DNA of 47,719 bases, taken from NCBI GenBank assembly GCA_025934635.1, contig JAICWX010000023.1, forward strand, positions 1 through 47,719, given 5' to 3'. Positions 1 through 7,324 of this stretch are shown piece by piece (position 1 is the first letter of the stretch; each line of letters begins with the position of its first letter). The DNA is from Streptosporangiaceae bacterium. Lineage in GTDB: Bacteria; Actinomycetota; Actinomycetes; Streptosporangiales; Streptosporangiaceae. The notes beneath the pieces were generated by a model. The model saw nothing but the letters and a program-made list of their open reading frames with translations. It was not told the origin of the DNA and searched no databases. A program made the position numbers and the translations under genes.

Positions 1-104
1 CCAGCGCAGCTAGCCGCCGAGGCCCCCGCCAGCGCACCGGCCGGGGGTCGCTGCCGCCTGCCCGCTAAAGGTTGTTATTTCCGGTCAGCTTGTCGCGGTC
101 GCGC

Positions 105-162
105 TCCATGATCACGTGTTGTTAGGGGTCGCCGGCGACCTACAACAACACGTGATCATGGA
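105..162. repeat. 58-bp near-perfect palindrome (hairpin or cruciform)
   Basis: The outer arms TCCATGATCACGTGTTGTT (105-123) and its exact reverse complement (144-162) are 19 bp long. The centre GGTCGCCGGCGACC (127-140) is itself a perfect palindrome on the same axis (133.5). Only three pairs (124-126 with 141-143) fail to match. It lies just downstream of the minus-strand MarR gene, next to a second small hairpin GGCCC-GGC-GGGCC (166-178), so a terminator role is possible. No T-run follows it. Positions 1-104 hold nothing I can assign. Confidence 0.85.
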
Positions 163-178
163 ATCGGCCCGGCGGGCC

Positions 179-781
179 CTAGGGAACGTCCCGGCGCCCG
201 GCGCCCGGTGCGCCGTCCGGCTGCACCGTGAGCGGCGAGGCGGCCTCGGCGGCCTTGATCACCTGGTCGAGGAGCGCAGCCAGCTCGCGGCACTGCGGCA
301 CGGTCAGGCCGGCGGCCAGGTGGCGGCGGATGGCCTCCCGGTAGACCGGCCAGGCGCGCCGCAGCGCGTCCCGGCCGGCGGGGGTGAGGACGGCGAAGCT
401 GGACCGGCCGTCGGCCTGGTCCGGCTGGCGCCCGGCCAGCCCGGCGGCGGCGAGCTCGTCCATGATCCGGCTCACCCGGGTCCGGCTGAGCACTACCCGC
501 TGGCCGAGCTCGCTCATCCGCAGCCGCCGCTCGGGCGCGGCGTTCAGCTCGAGCAGCACGTCGTACCAGGACAGCGCGATCTGCCCGGCCGCCCGCAGGT
601 CCGCCTCGACCGCGGGCACCAGCTTGCTGTGCGCCACCAGCAGCCCGCGCCACGCCTCGACCGCGGGATCATCCCGGCTGGCGTTGCCCGCTCCCTGGTT
701 GTCTGCCGTACCAGTCCCGTCAGGCAGCTGGCTGTCCGCTGTCCCGCCTGCCACGCCGTTGCCCGCGGCCTCTTCCGTCAT
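179..781 (-). CDS. MarR-family transcriptional regulator
   Basis: A 200-residue DNA-binding repressor, probably of itself and of the divergent YceI gene. The winged helix is readable: the helix-turn-helix spans about residues 89-110 (LRMSELGQRVVLSRTRVSRI) and the wing about 118-134, ending in the usual LTPAGRDAL. The first 40 residues are low-complexity and acidic/Gly-rich. The ATG at 781 was chosen because the frame stays open far upstream but across the operator and the divergent gene. A 41-bp palindrome lies between the two starts, which is the classic layout of an autoregulated MarR unit. The ligand cannot be read from the sequence. Confidence 0.9.
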   Translation of the reverse strand: MTEEAAGNGVAGGTADSQLPDGTGTADNQGAGNASRDDPAVEAWRGLLVAHSKLVPAVEADLRAAGQIALSWYDVLLELNAAPERRLRMSELGQRVVLSRTRVSRIMDELAAAGLAGRQPDQADGRSSFAVLTPAGRDALRRAWPVYREAIRRHLAAGLTVPQCRELAALLDQVIKAAEAASPLTVQPDGAPGAGRRDVP

Positions 782-803
782 GTGCCTCACCTTACCCAGT
801 TGC

Positions 804-844
804 GTGCGTGCGTGAGCACATATACTATGTGCGTACGCACGCAC
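804..844. promoter_or_regulatory. Probable MarR operator, 41-bp imperfect palindrome
   Basis: The outer arms GTGCGTGCGT (804-813) and ACGCACGCAC (835-844) and the inner arms GCACATA (816-822) and TATGTGC (826-832) share one axis at position 824. Only two pairs are mismatched. It sits in the 84-bp gap between the divergent MarR and YceI starts and overlaps where both promoters must lie. Confidence 0.75.
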
Positions 845-865
845 CTTTACTACGAGGAGAACCTC

Positions 866-1450
866 ATGACTCACACCGAGGCCGGGCCGGCCGTCACCCG
901 GCAGATCGACGGCGCGGAGCTCCCGGCCCCGGGCCGCTGGCAGCTCGATCCCGGGCACACCGAGCTCGCCTTCATCGGCCGCCATTTCATGCTCACCAAG
1001 GTCCGTGGCCGGTTCACCGGCGTGACCGGCGTGATCGTGGTGGCCGAGGAGCCCGGCGACACCACGGTCGAGGTCACCATCGACATGACCACGGTGGAAT
1101 CCGGCAACGAGGCCCGCGACGAGCACCTGCGCTCGGCGGACTTCTTCGACGTCGAGCACCACCCCGCCGCCACGTTCTCGGCCCGCGCATCCGGCTGGCA
1201 GGGCACCAGGGGAGCGCTGGCGGGCGAGCTGACCCTGCACGGCATCACCCGGCCGGTCACCCTGCAGGCCGAATATCTCGGCTACACCGCCGACCCGTGG
1301 GGCGGCCACCGGGTCGTCTTCACCGCGGCGGGCACCGTCAACCGCGAGGACTGGGGCCTGACCTGGAACCTGCCGCTGGACGGCGGCGGGCTCGTGGTCT
1401 CCAAGGAGATCCGCATCGAGATCGAGCTCGAAGCGGTCTTGCAGTCCTGA
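866..1450 (+). CDS. YceI-family lipocalin-like protein
   Basis: A 194-residue YceI-domain protein. The family folds as a lipocalin-like beta-barrel that binds polyisoprenoid or other amphiphilic molecules, and it is often stress- or organic-acid-induced. Family landmarks: the opening WQLDPGHTELAFIGRHFMLTKVRGRF, the DEHLRSADFFDVEHHPAATF motif and the closing GLTWNLPLDGGGLVVSKEI. No signal peptide is seen, so it should be cytoplasmic, unlike the E. coli protein. The ATG at 866 has a good ribosome site, GAGGAG, 6 bases upstream. It is divergent from MarR and is the likely regulated target. Confidence 0.93.
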   Translation: MTHTEAGPAVTRQIDGAELPAPGRWQLDPGHTELAFIGRHFMLTKVRGRFTGVTGVIVVAEEPGDTTVEVTIDMTTVESGNEARDEHLRSADFFDVEHHPAATFSARASGWQGTRGALAGELTLHGITRPVTLQAEYLGYTADPWGGHRVVFTAAGTVNREDWGLTWNLPLDGGGLVVSKEIRIEIELEAVLQS

Positions 1451-1458
1451 CGGCTAGC

Positions 1459-1545
1459 TCATCCGGCCGGGACCACCATGAAGTCGGTGACGAACGAGCT
1501 GACCTCACCGGGGGCGGCGTACCCGATGAACGCCGGGTACGCCAC
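1459..1545 (-). pseudogene. Possible 3' remnant of a lost gene
   Basis: The minus frame ending at TGA 1459-1461 reads a 28-residue tail (MAYPAFIGYAAPGEVSSFVT, then DFMVVPAG) with a protein-like composition. It is cut off upstream by an in-frame stop 12-15 bases before the GTG at 1545. I do not recognise the family. It may be the end of a gene whose body has been deleted, or chance. The rest of 1451-1592 holds nothing clear. Confidence 0.25.
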
Positions 1546-1592
1546 GGGTGGCCTCCGGGGACGGCATCAGGCGGCCCTGTCTACCACATCGC

Positions 1593-1598
1593 TATGAT
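1593..1598 (+). promoter_or_regulatory. -10 element TATGAT for a leaderless transcript
   Basis: TATGAT ends 6 bases before the GTG at 1605, so transcription should begin at or next to the start codon. No ribosome site precedes this GTG, which supports the leaderless reading and the start choice. Confidence 0.6.
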
Positions 1599-1604
1599 CG
1601 TCCG

Positions 1605-2114
1605 GTGCCTACACCTCTGGACGAGCCCGGTGCGCCGGTCGGACGAACGAGAGTAACCCGGGCGCAAGTCCCCGGGCTGCTGCATCAGGGGGCCGTGCTG
1701 GTGGCGGCCGGCCGGGTCGCGCTGGGCGTGACCGCCCTGGCCTGGCCCTCCGTTCCGGCCCGGCCGTGGGTCGGCGCGTCGTCCGGTGACCTGGCCGCCC
1801 GGGTATTCGGCCGCGCGCTGGGCGCGCGCGACCTCGCCCTGGGCCTCGGCGCGCTGGCCGCCCTGCAGGGCCCGGCCGCCGACCCCGGCCAGGCCGCCAC
1901 CTGGGTGGCCGCGGGCGCCCTGTCCGATGCCCTCGACGTGGCCGCCAGCCTGGCGTCGTGGGACGAGCTGCCCCGGCTGACCAAGTGGCTGGTCGCCGCG
2001 TCGGCCGGCGGCGCCGCGCTGGCCGGCGCCGCCGCGGCGGTGTCCTCGGTCGCGTCGCGCGGACGTCCGGCCCGGCCGGGGCCAGACGGCGACACCGCCG
2101 CGATCCCGTCCTGA
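1605..2114 (+). CDS. Small membrane protein, possibly DUF4267-like
   Basis: A 169-residue protein of unknown function. After about 25 polar residues it has roughly four hydrophobic stretches (GAVLVAAGRVALGVTALAW; LALGLGALAAL; WVAAGALSDALDVAASLA; WLVAASAGGAALAGAAAAV) and a charged tail. The pattern GRALGARDLALGLG followed by AAGALSDALD recalls the DUF4267 group of integral membrane proteins, but this is from memory and unconfirmed. The start GTG 1605 is supported by the TATGAT box 6 bases upstream. Its stop TGA overlaps the ATG of the next gene, so the two are translationally coupled. Confidence 0.7.
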   Translation: MPTPLDEPGAPVGRTRVTRAQVPGLLHQGAVLVAAGRVALGVTALAWPSVPARPWVGASSGDLAARVFGRALGARDLALGLGALAALQGPAADPGQAATWVAAGALSDALDVAASLASWDELPRLTKWLVAASAGGAALAGAAAAVSSVASRGRPARPGPDGDTAAIPS

Positions 2115-2872
2115 TGATGGACGCCCCCGAGGACTATTTCCCCGAGCGGGTCGCGGCGACCTACGACGACGGGCCGGACGAATACGGGCCGGGAGCCGCG
2201 GACGCGACGGCCGGTTTCCTGGCGGAGCTGGCCGGCCGCGCCGCCCGTCCGGGGCCCGGGCGGGCGCTGGAGTTCGGCATCGGCACCGGCCGCATCGCGC
2301 TGCCGCTGGCCCGCCGCGGTGTCGAGGTGCACGGCATCGACCTGTCCGAGGCGATGGTGGCCCGGCTGCGGGCCAAGCCGGGCGGCGACGCCATCGGCGT
2401 CACCATCGGCGATTTCGCCACCGCCACGGTCGACGGCACGTTCTCGCTGGCGTACCTGGTCTTCAACACGATCATGAACCTGACCACGCAGGACGCCCAG
2501 GTCGCCTGTTTCCGCAACGCCGCGGCCCACCTGGAGCCGGGCGGCTGCTTCGTCATCGAGACCAGGGTCCCGGACCTGCGCAGGCTCCCGCCGGGGCAGG
2601 ACGTGCTGCCGTGGCACGTCAGCCCGGAGCGCTGGGTGTCCTACTCCTTCGACGTGGCCACCCAGGCGATGCACGGGCACTACGCCGACTTCGCCGGCGG
2701 CCGCGGCGAGTACCGCACGATGCCGTTCCGGTACGTGTGGCCCGCCGAGCTCGACCTGATGGCCCAGCTGGCCGGGATGCGGCTGCGTGACCGCTGGGAA
2801 GGCTGGGCGGGGGAGCCGTTCACCAGCGAGAGCCGCCGTCACGTCTCGGTCTGGGAGAAGCCGTCCGGCTGA
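2114..2872 (+). CDS. Class I SAM-dependent methyltransferase
   Basis: A 252-residue methyltransferase. Motif I, which binds S-adenosylmethionine, is ALEFGIGTGRIALPL at about residues 51-65. The acidic end of strand 2 is VHGIDLSEAMV, and the later AYLVFNTIMNLTTQ and PGGCFVIETRVPDL stretches follow the usual Rossmann order. The substrate cannot be inferred. Start: ATG 2114 shares its A with the upstream stop (TGATG), and a second ATG follows at 2117; either is possible. It is coupled to the membrane protein upstream. No catalytic residue is missing as far as can be seen. Confidence 0.88.
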   Translation: MMDAPEDYFPERVAATYDDGPDEYGPGAADATAGFLAELAGRAARPGPGRALEFGIGTGRIALPLARRGVEVHGIDLSEAMVARLRAKPGGDAIGVTIGDFATATVDGTFSLAYLVFNTIMNLTTQDAQVACFRNAAAHLEPGGCFVIETRVPDLRRLPPGQDVLPWHVSPERWVSYSFDVATQAMHGHYADFAGGRGEYRTMPFRYVWPAELDLMAQLAGMRLRDRWEGWAGEPFTSESRRHVSVWEKPSG

Positions 2873-2895
2873 TTTCCGGCTGGCGCGGGACGGCG

Positions 2896-3147
2896 TTACC
2901 CCAGGTCGTCGTCCTCGTCGTCACCTTCCACCACGACGACCACGCCTGCCCGGTACATCTGGTCCCAGACCTGCTCGCAGGCCTCGAACCGGGTTTTCGC
3001 CTGGATCCAGGCGGACTGCTCGGCCTCGGTCAGCGGCACGCCCGACACCTCGGCTTCGAGCTTGCGCTGGTTGATCTGCTCCCACTCACGCCTGGCCTGA
3101 CGCCACTCGTGCTGGAAATCTTCCACGTCCATGTCTTCGATGTCCAC
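2896..3147 (-). CDS. Small acidic hypothetical protein, predicted helical
   Basis: An 83-residue protein I do not recognise. It begins with an Asp/Glu-rich helix (DIEDMDVEDFQHEWRQARRE), continues with alternating charge typical of a coiled coil, and ends in a Val run and a very acidic tail (EGDDEDDDLG). Start GTG 3147 is preceded by AAGGAGAA at a good distance. It lies 15 bp after the VOC-protein stop on the same strand, so the two are probably co-transcribed. A structural or adaptor role is a guess only. Confidence 0.72.
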   Translation of the reverse strand: MDIEDMDVEDFQHEWRQARREWEQINQRKLEAEVSGVPLTEAEQSAWIQAKTRFEACEQVWDQMYRAGVVVVVEGDDEDDDLG

Positions 3148-3162
3148 GCCAGGTTCTCCTTA

Positions 3163-3513
3163 TCAGGGCCGGGGCGGCAGCGGATGCCGCGGCTCGTAGA
3201 TGCCGAATTCCGAGCCGTCCGGCAGCCGGATCGCCGCCAGGAGCCCCCAGCGCTGGTCGGACACGTCTTGCGCGATCTCGACTCCCTTGCCCCTGAGCTC
3301 GGCCACGGTGGCCTGGATGTCGTCGCACATGAGGTACAGCTCGTGCCGGGTCTGGCCGGCCGCGGGATGTACGGCTAGCTCGGCCGGGGGCAGCGCGAAG
3401 ATGAGCCACCCCCCGCCCGCGTCAGCCGACGGCAGGCCGAGGACGTCGGCGAAGAAGGCACGGACCTTCTCCGCCTGCGGCGAGGACACGATGGCGTGCA
3501 TCCCGGTGATCAC
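3163..3513 (-). CDS. VOC-family (glyoxalase-like) protein
   Basis: A 116-residue single-repeat protein of the vicinal oxygen chelate superfamily. It shows the usual order: ..HAIVSSPQAEKVRAFFADVLGL.. (first beta-alpha unit), WLIFALPPAELAVHP, HELYLMCDDIQATVAEL, and the closing LPDGSEFGIYEP with the metal-position Glu. Enzyme or binding protein cannot be decided. A TAGGAT box lies exactly 6 bases before GTG 3513, so that start is preferred over the ATG at 3501. That box overlaps the stop codon of the ArsC-like gene upstream. Confidence 0.88.
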   Translation of the reverse strand: MITGMHAIVSSPQAEKVRAFFADVLGLPSADAGGGWLIFALPPAELAVHPAAGQTRHELYLMCDDIQATVAELRGKGVEIAQDVSDQRWGLLAAIRLPDGSEFGIYEPRHPLPPRP

Positions 3514-3519
3514 GCCGCG

Positions 3520-3525
3520 ATCCTA
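3520..3525 (-). promoter_or_regulatory. -10 element TAGGAT (leaderless VOC gene)
   Basis: On the minus strand TAGGAT is followed by six bases (CGCGGC) and then GTG 3513. The TAG of the hexamer is also the stop codon of the upstream ArsC-like gene. Confidence 0.5.
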
Positions 3526-3900
3526 GCCGCCCGGGCGGCGGCCGGCCTCCAGCAGCGGCAACAGGAGTTCGGGGGGCCGCGCGATGACCGCCCGGTCCGG
3601 CCAGATGACGACCGGGCGCTGGATGAGTTCGGGATAGCGCGTCATGGCCTCGATGAGCTCGTCGGCGGTCGCGCTGGCGAGCCCGAGCTCGCGGTAGCGG
3701 GGCTCACCGGTTCGCATCAGCGTGCGGGGATCTTCGGTTCCCAGCAGGGCCAGGACGCGGGCGATCTCGGCCCGGCCCGGCGGGTTGTCCAGGTAGAGGA
3801 TCTTCTGCGCCGGGACCCCGCAGGACGCCAGCAGCTCTTCCGCGCCGCGGCACTTGGAGCACCGCGGGTTGTACCAGACGACGACATCAGCGCTGGTCAT
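3523..3900 (-). CDS. ArsC/Spx-family thioredoxin-like protein (arsenate reductase-like)
   Basis: A 125-residue protein with the glutaredoxin-type ArsC fold. NPRCSKCRGAEELL near the N-terminus carries Cys14 and Cys17, and the later RTGEPRYRELGL and YPELIQRPVVIW match the family's arginine-containing segments. Members reduce arsenate with glutathione or mycothiol, but many genome neighbours of this type are not involved in arsenic. No ars operon genes are nearby, so the function is left open. ATG 3900 is preferred over GTG 3909 because TAGGGT lies 7 bases upstream of it (leaderless). Confidence 0.87.
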   Translation of the reverse strand: MTSADVVVWYNPRCSKCRGAEELLASCGVPAQKILYLDNPPGRAEIARVLALLGTEDPRTLMRTGEPRYRELGLASATADELIEAMTRYPELIQRPVVIWPDRAVIARPPELLLPLLEAGRRPGG

Positions 3901-3933
3901 GCCATCCACCCTACCGGCGCGCGGCCCGCTGAG

Positions 3934-3981
3934 TCAGGGTTCACCCTGAGGTCCCCGGATCCGCACATCAGGGGGTGAACC
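3934..3981. repeat. Nested inverted repeats in a divergent gap
   Basis: TCAGGGT-TC-ACCCTGA (3934-3949) is a 16-bp palindrome. The part GGTTCACCC (3939-3947) also pairs with GGGTGAACC (3973-3981). Two alternative hairpins thus share one arm, between the ArsC-like gene and the divergent small membrane protein. This may be an operator for a factor encoded elsewhere. Confidence 0.5.
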
Positions 3982-4072
3982 GGGGCTGATCCCGATCGAC
4001 CGGAGCCGTCGCCGGCGGCAGTCTTAAAGCGTGACCCGCAGGCAGCGGACTTAAAGAAGGAGACCGATCACC

Positions 4073-4222
4073 ATGCTTGGAATCATCGCCCTGGTCGTCA
4101 TCGCCATCGTGGCCCTCAGCCTCCTCGGCCTGGCCGTGCACTTGCTGTTCTCCCCGTGGCTGCTGGTGGCCATCGCCATCGTGGCCTGGATCAAGTTCTG
4201 GCCGCGCCGCTCGCAGCGGTAA
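4073..4222 (+). CDS. 49-residue hydrophobic small membrane protein
   Basis: ATG 4073 to TAA 4220-4222 encodes 49 residues: two hydrophobic helices (about residues 3-24 and 26-42) split by the Ser-Pro turn of LLFSPWLL, and a basic tail WPRRSQR. That gives a helical hairpin with the C-terminus probably in the cytoplasm. AAGGAG (4057-4062) lies 10 bases upstream. Similar very short hydrophobic proteins are common in actinomycetes and have no assigned role. The clean ribosome site and codon-position GC bias support a real gene. Confidence 0.7.
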   Translation: MLGIIALVVIAIVALSLLGLAVHLLFSPWLLVAIAIVAWIKFWPRRSQR

Positions 4223-4255
4223 CCGCACCAGCTGACACGATCACCCGGGCCGGAC

Positions 4256-5107
4256 TCAGAACAGGGTCGGCGGCCCGGCGGGGACCGGCGCAGGGAGCGG
4301 CTCGACCTCGGGCACACGAGCTCGCACGTCGTCGTGGAAACGGCGTGCGAGCTCGAGCGCGTCCACGTTGTCGGGCGTGTGGATGAACACGGTCGGGGAA
4401 CGTCCCTCCCGCAGCCAGCCCGCGACCGTCTCGGCCCAGGGCTGCCAGCCCGCGGCGGTCCGGTCCGGGTCGTCCCGGCCGATGTAGCGGACGACGGGAC
4501 TGGACGTCAGGGCCCGCGTCCGGCGCGGCAGGCGCGGCTTCTTCGTCCAGGCTTCCCGTTCGGCGTCGCTCGACGGCGGGCTGCCGAACAGGACGGTCGT
4601 GTCGAAGCTCACCCACTCGGCGCCGATGGGGGCCAGCGCCCGCTCGAGCTGCTGTCCCGCTCGCGGGTCGTCGAAGAAGTCGCGGTGCCGCACCTCGGCG
4701 CAGTACCGGTACTGGCGCGGGAGGCGCCGCAGGAAACTAGCGAGCGCGCCCAGGTCGGCGGGGCCGAACGACGGCGGCAGCTGAACCCAGAGGGTATGGG
4801 CCCGCTCCCCGAGCGGCTCGATCGCGTCCAGGAAGGCGCGGACCGGGACCTCGACGTCGGCGAGGCGGCGCTCGTGGGTGACGGCCTTCGGCAGCTTGAG
4901 GATGAACCGGAAGTCCGGGCTGACCTGGCCGGCCCACGACCGCACCGTGTCCAGCGTCGGCGTCGCGTAGAAGGTCGTGTTGCCCTCGACGGCGTTGCAC
5001 CAGGTCGCGTACGCGCTCAGCCGCTCCCGCGACGGCAGCGGGTGCGGCAGGTACCGGCCCTGCCAGGGTGCGTAACTCCACATCGCGCAGCCGACATGCA
5101 GCTCCAT
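4256..5107 (-). CDS. DUF72-family protein (YecE-like)
   Basis: A 283-residue TIM-barrel-like DUF72 protein of unknown biochemical role. Landmarks: HVGCAMWSYAPWQGRYLP at the start, NAVEGNTTFYATPT, the LPKAVTHERRL segment (the usual K-x-x-x-x-T-H), LWVQLPPSFGP, and AEVRHRDFF. The length fits the family. The ATG at 5107 was chosen because TAATCT lies 7 bases upstream and no ribosome site is present. It is followed closely on the same strand by nothing else, so it is probably monocistronic. Confidence 0.9.
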   Translation of the reverse strand: MELHVGCAMWSYAPWQGRYLPHPLPSRERLSAYATWCNAVEGNTTFYATPTLDTVRSWAGQVSPDFRFILKLPKAVTHERRLADVEVPVRAFLDAIEPLGERAHTLWVQLPPSFGPADLGALASFLRRLPRQYRYCAEVRHRDFFDDPRAGQQLERALAPIGAEWVSFDTTVLFGSPPSSDAEREAWTKKPRLPRRTRALTSSPVVRYIGRDDPDRTAAGWQPWAETVAGWLREGRSPTVFIHTPDNVDALELARRFHDDVRARVPEVEPLPAPVPAGPPTLF

Positions 5108-5153
5108 GACCCCGAGATTACCGGAGCTCACGCCGGCGGCCGCCGAGGCGAAA

Positions 5154-5759
5154 TCAGCGGTGCACGCGGGTGGCGAGCGGGAGGAACAGGTCGTCGACGA
5201 TCGAGGTGATCCGCTCCGGGGGGAGCGGCTTCATCGTCATGAGGATGTCGTGGCGCAGCAGGTCGAACGGCATCTCGAGGACCGCCGGGGGGAGCCGGTC
5301 CAGGTCGATCTCGCCGCGGTCGTGAGCGCGGCGGAAGATCTCGTCCGACCACAGCGGCCGGTCGGCGAGGATCTGGGTCCGTACGTCGGCCGGGGTGAGG
5401 CCGGAGCCGGCCAGCAGCCCGGCGAATACGGAGCTGACGATGGCCGTGAAGGCGACCCGGCCGTCGCTGATGCTGGCCAGGAGCGCGAGCATGTCGCCCC
5501 GGAGATTGCCGGTGTCGGGGATGTCGACCGGGTGGGTGGCGCCGTAGTGGCGCATCGCGGCGACCACCAGGTCGTCCTTGCGCGGCCAGCGCCGGTACAG
5601 CACCGCGACACCGGTCCTGGCCCGCGCGGCGACGGACTCCATGGTCAGCTTCGCGAACCCGGCCGCGACCAGTTCGTCCCACGCGGCCTCGAGCAGCGCC
5701 GCCTCGAGCTCCTCGCCCCGCCGCCGCTGGCGAGGACGGTCCTGCAGCTGGTCTGGCAC
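5154..5759 (-). CDS. TetR-family repressor of the divergent efflux pump
   Basis: A 201-residue regulator. The N-terminal helix-turn-helix spans about residues 17-58 (ALLEAAWDELVAAGF, TMESVAARARTGVAVLYRRWPRK). The C-terminal ligand pocket is of the TetR_C class (LRGDMLALLASISDG onward). A TATCCT box lies 7 bases before GTG 5759, so this GTG rather than the one at 5765 is the likely start. Two palindromic operators lie between this gene and the MFS transporter. One covers the expected -35 of this gene, indicating autoregulation. Confidence 0.9.
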   Translation of the reverse strand: MPDQLQDRPRQRRRGEELEAALLEAAWDELVAAGFAKLTMESVAARARTGVAVLYRRWPRKDDLVVAAMRHYGATHPVDIPDTGNLRGDMLALLASISDGRVAFTAIVSSVFAGLLAGSGLTPADVRTQILADRPLWSDEIFRRAHDRGEIDLDRLPPAVLEMPFDLLRHDILMTMKPLPPERITSIVDDLFLPLATRVHR

Positions 5760-5786
5760 GCTCACCAGGATAGCCGCGCCCGGTAA

Positions 5787-5851
5787 ATAAGAGAAGCTTG
5801 CATTTCTTATCAGCGCGTCGTAGCCTGATAAGAGATGACTTCATCTCTTAT
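5787..5851. promoter_or_regulatory. Twin TetR operators between repressor and MFS pump
   Basis: Four half-sites of the type (A)TAAGAGA/TCTCTTA(T) are visible at 5787-5794, 5803-5810, 5827-5834 and 5844-5851. The second pair forms a perfect palindrome TAAGAGATGA-CT-TCATCTCTTA (5829-5850); the first pair is imperfect. TCTTATCAG (5805-5813) and CTGATAAGA (5825-5833) also pair. The two operator centres lie 41 bp apart, close to four helical turns. Confidence 0.75.
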
Positions 5852-5863
5852 GAGGGAGCGGGC

Positions 5864-7324
5864 ATGACGGGGGCCAGCAAGGACAAGATCGACCCCAAGG
5901 TGCTCAAGAGCGCCCTGATCCTCATCGTCGGCGCGCTGGCCGTGGTCTTCGACACCACGATCGTCAGCGTCGCCCTGCACACGCTGGCCGCGCGGCTGCA
6001 CACCTCGCTGCCGGTCATCCAGTGGGTGACGACGGGATACCTGCTGGCACTCGGCATCGCGGTGCCGCTGAGCACCTGGGGCCTTCAGCGGTTCGGCGGC
6101 AAGCGGCTGTGGATGTTCGCGCTCTCGGTCTTCCTGGTCGGCTCGGCCGGCTCCAGCCTGGCGTGGAACGCCGGATCGCTGATCGCCTGGCGGGTCGTCC
6201 AGGGCGCGGGCGGCGGCCTCATGCTCCCCGTCCTCACCACCCTGATCATGCAGGCGGCCGGGGGCAGGGCGCTCGGCCGGACCGTCACCGTCGTCGCGCT
6301 GCCCGCCCTGCTCGGGCCGGTCCTCGGCCCGCTGGTCGGCGGCGCCATCCTCACCCACCTGAGCTGGCGCTTCATGTTCTGGGTGAACGTGCCGTTCTGC
6401 GTCGCCGGCCTCATCCTGGCCGCGCGCTTCATGGCGGACGATAAGCCTGCCTCCGGTCCGGGCACCACCAGGCCGCGGCTCGACGTGCCCGGCTTCATCC
6501 TGCTCACCCCGGCCGTCTCGGCCGTCATCCTGGGCCTGACCAATGCCGGCCGCGCCGCGGGCTTCGCGCACCCTGACGTGATCATCCCGATCGCGGCCGG
6601 CGCCGCGCTGCTCGCCGCGTTCACCGTCTACGCGCTGCGCTGTGCCCGGCCGCTGGTGGACATCAGGCTGCTGGCCCGCCGCCCGGTCGCCTCGGCGTCC
6701 GCGGTGCTGTTCTTCTCCGGCTTCGCGCTGTACGGCGCCATGCTGCTGCTGCCGCTGTACTACCAGCAGGTGCGCGGGGCCAGCGCGCTGACGGCCGGCA
6801 TCATGCTCGTCCCGCAGGGCATCGGCACCCTGCTCAGCCGCAGCGTCGCCGGGCGGCTGACCGACAGGATCGGCGCCCGGCCGGTCGCGGTGGCCGGCTT
6901 CGCGATCGTGGCCCTGGCCACGATCCCGTTCACGATCGCCGAGGCGCACGCGAGCGCCTGGCTGCTCGCGCTGGCGCTGGTGGTCCGCGGATTCGGCCTC
7001 GGCGCCGTCACCATCCCGGTGATGGCGGTGGCGTACCTCGGGCTGGACCGGCAGCAGATCGCCCATTCCAGCGTGCTCACGCGGACCACGCAGCAGATCG
7101 GCGGATCGTTCGGCACCGCCGTCCTGGCGGTCATCCTGGAAAGCGCGGTCACCGGGCACGGCGGCAATCTGCCGGCCGCGTTCGGTATTGCCTTCTGGTG
7201 GTCGGTCGGGTTCTCCCTGCTGGCCGTGCTGCTGTCCTGCTGGCTCCCCGGCGCGCAGCGCGACCAGTCTCGCCCGGCAACCGCCGAGCCCCGCCCGGTA
7301 TCAGCCGGCACGGCAGTGAGATGA
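5864..7324 (+). CDS. MFS drug-efflux transporter, DHA2 (14-TM) type
   Basis: A 486-residue inner-membrane proton antiporter of the EmrB/QacA type. The first helix carries ALAVVFDTTIVSVALHTLA (motif D1 of 14-TM pumps), helix 2 the WVTTGYLLALG pattern, followed by the loop GLQRFGGKRLWMFAL (motif A position). Motif C is seen as ALLGPVLGPLVGGAI. About 14 hydrophobic segments are counted. ATG 5864 follows GAGGGAG; an upstream in-frame extension would run through the operator. Its regulation by the divergent TetR protein is strongly suggested by the twin operators. The substrate is unknown. Confidence 0.92.
   Translation: MTGASKDKIDPKVLKSALILIVGALAVVFDTTIVSVALHTLAARLHTSLPVIQWVTTGYLLALGIAVPLSTWGLQRFGGKRLWMFALSVFLVGSAGSSLAWNAGSLIAWRVVQGAGGGLMLPVLTTLIMQAAGGRALGRTVTVVALPALLGPVLGPLVGGAILTHLSWRFMFWVNVPFCVAGLILAARFMADDKPASGPGTTRPRLDVPGFILLTPAVSAVILGLTNAGRAAGFAHPDVIIPIAAGAALLAAFTVYALRCARPLVDIRLLARRPVASASAVLFFSGFALYGAMLLLPLYYQQVRGASALTAGIMLVPQGIGTLLSRSVAGRLTDRIGARPVAVAGFAIVALATIPFTIAEAHASAWLLALALVVRGFGLGAVTIPVMAVAYLGLDRQQIAHSSVLTRTTQQIGGSFGTAVLAVILESAVTGHGGNLPAAFGIAFWWSVGFSLLAVLLSCWLPGAQRDQSRPATAEPRPVSAGTAVR

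Noticed and set aside
1..104. Coding end of a gene entering from the left
   Set aside because: All three plus frames stop within about 110 bases and none reads like a known protein tail; too short to call.
3523..3900. Arsenic resistance operon
   Set aside because: Only an ArsC-fold protein is present; the ArsR gene is 42 kb away, lacks metal cysteines and is paired with SRPBCC. No arsenite pump is seen.
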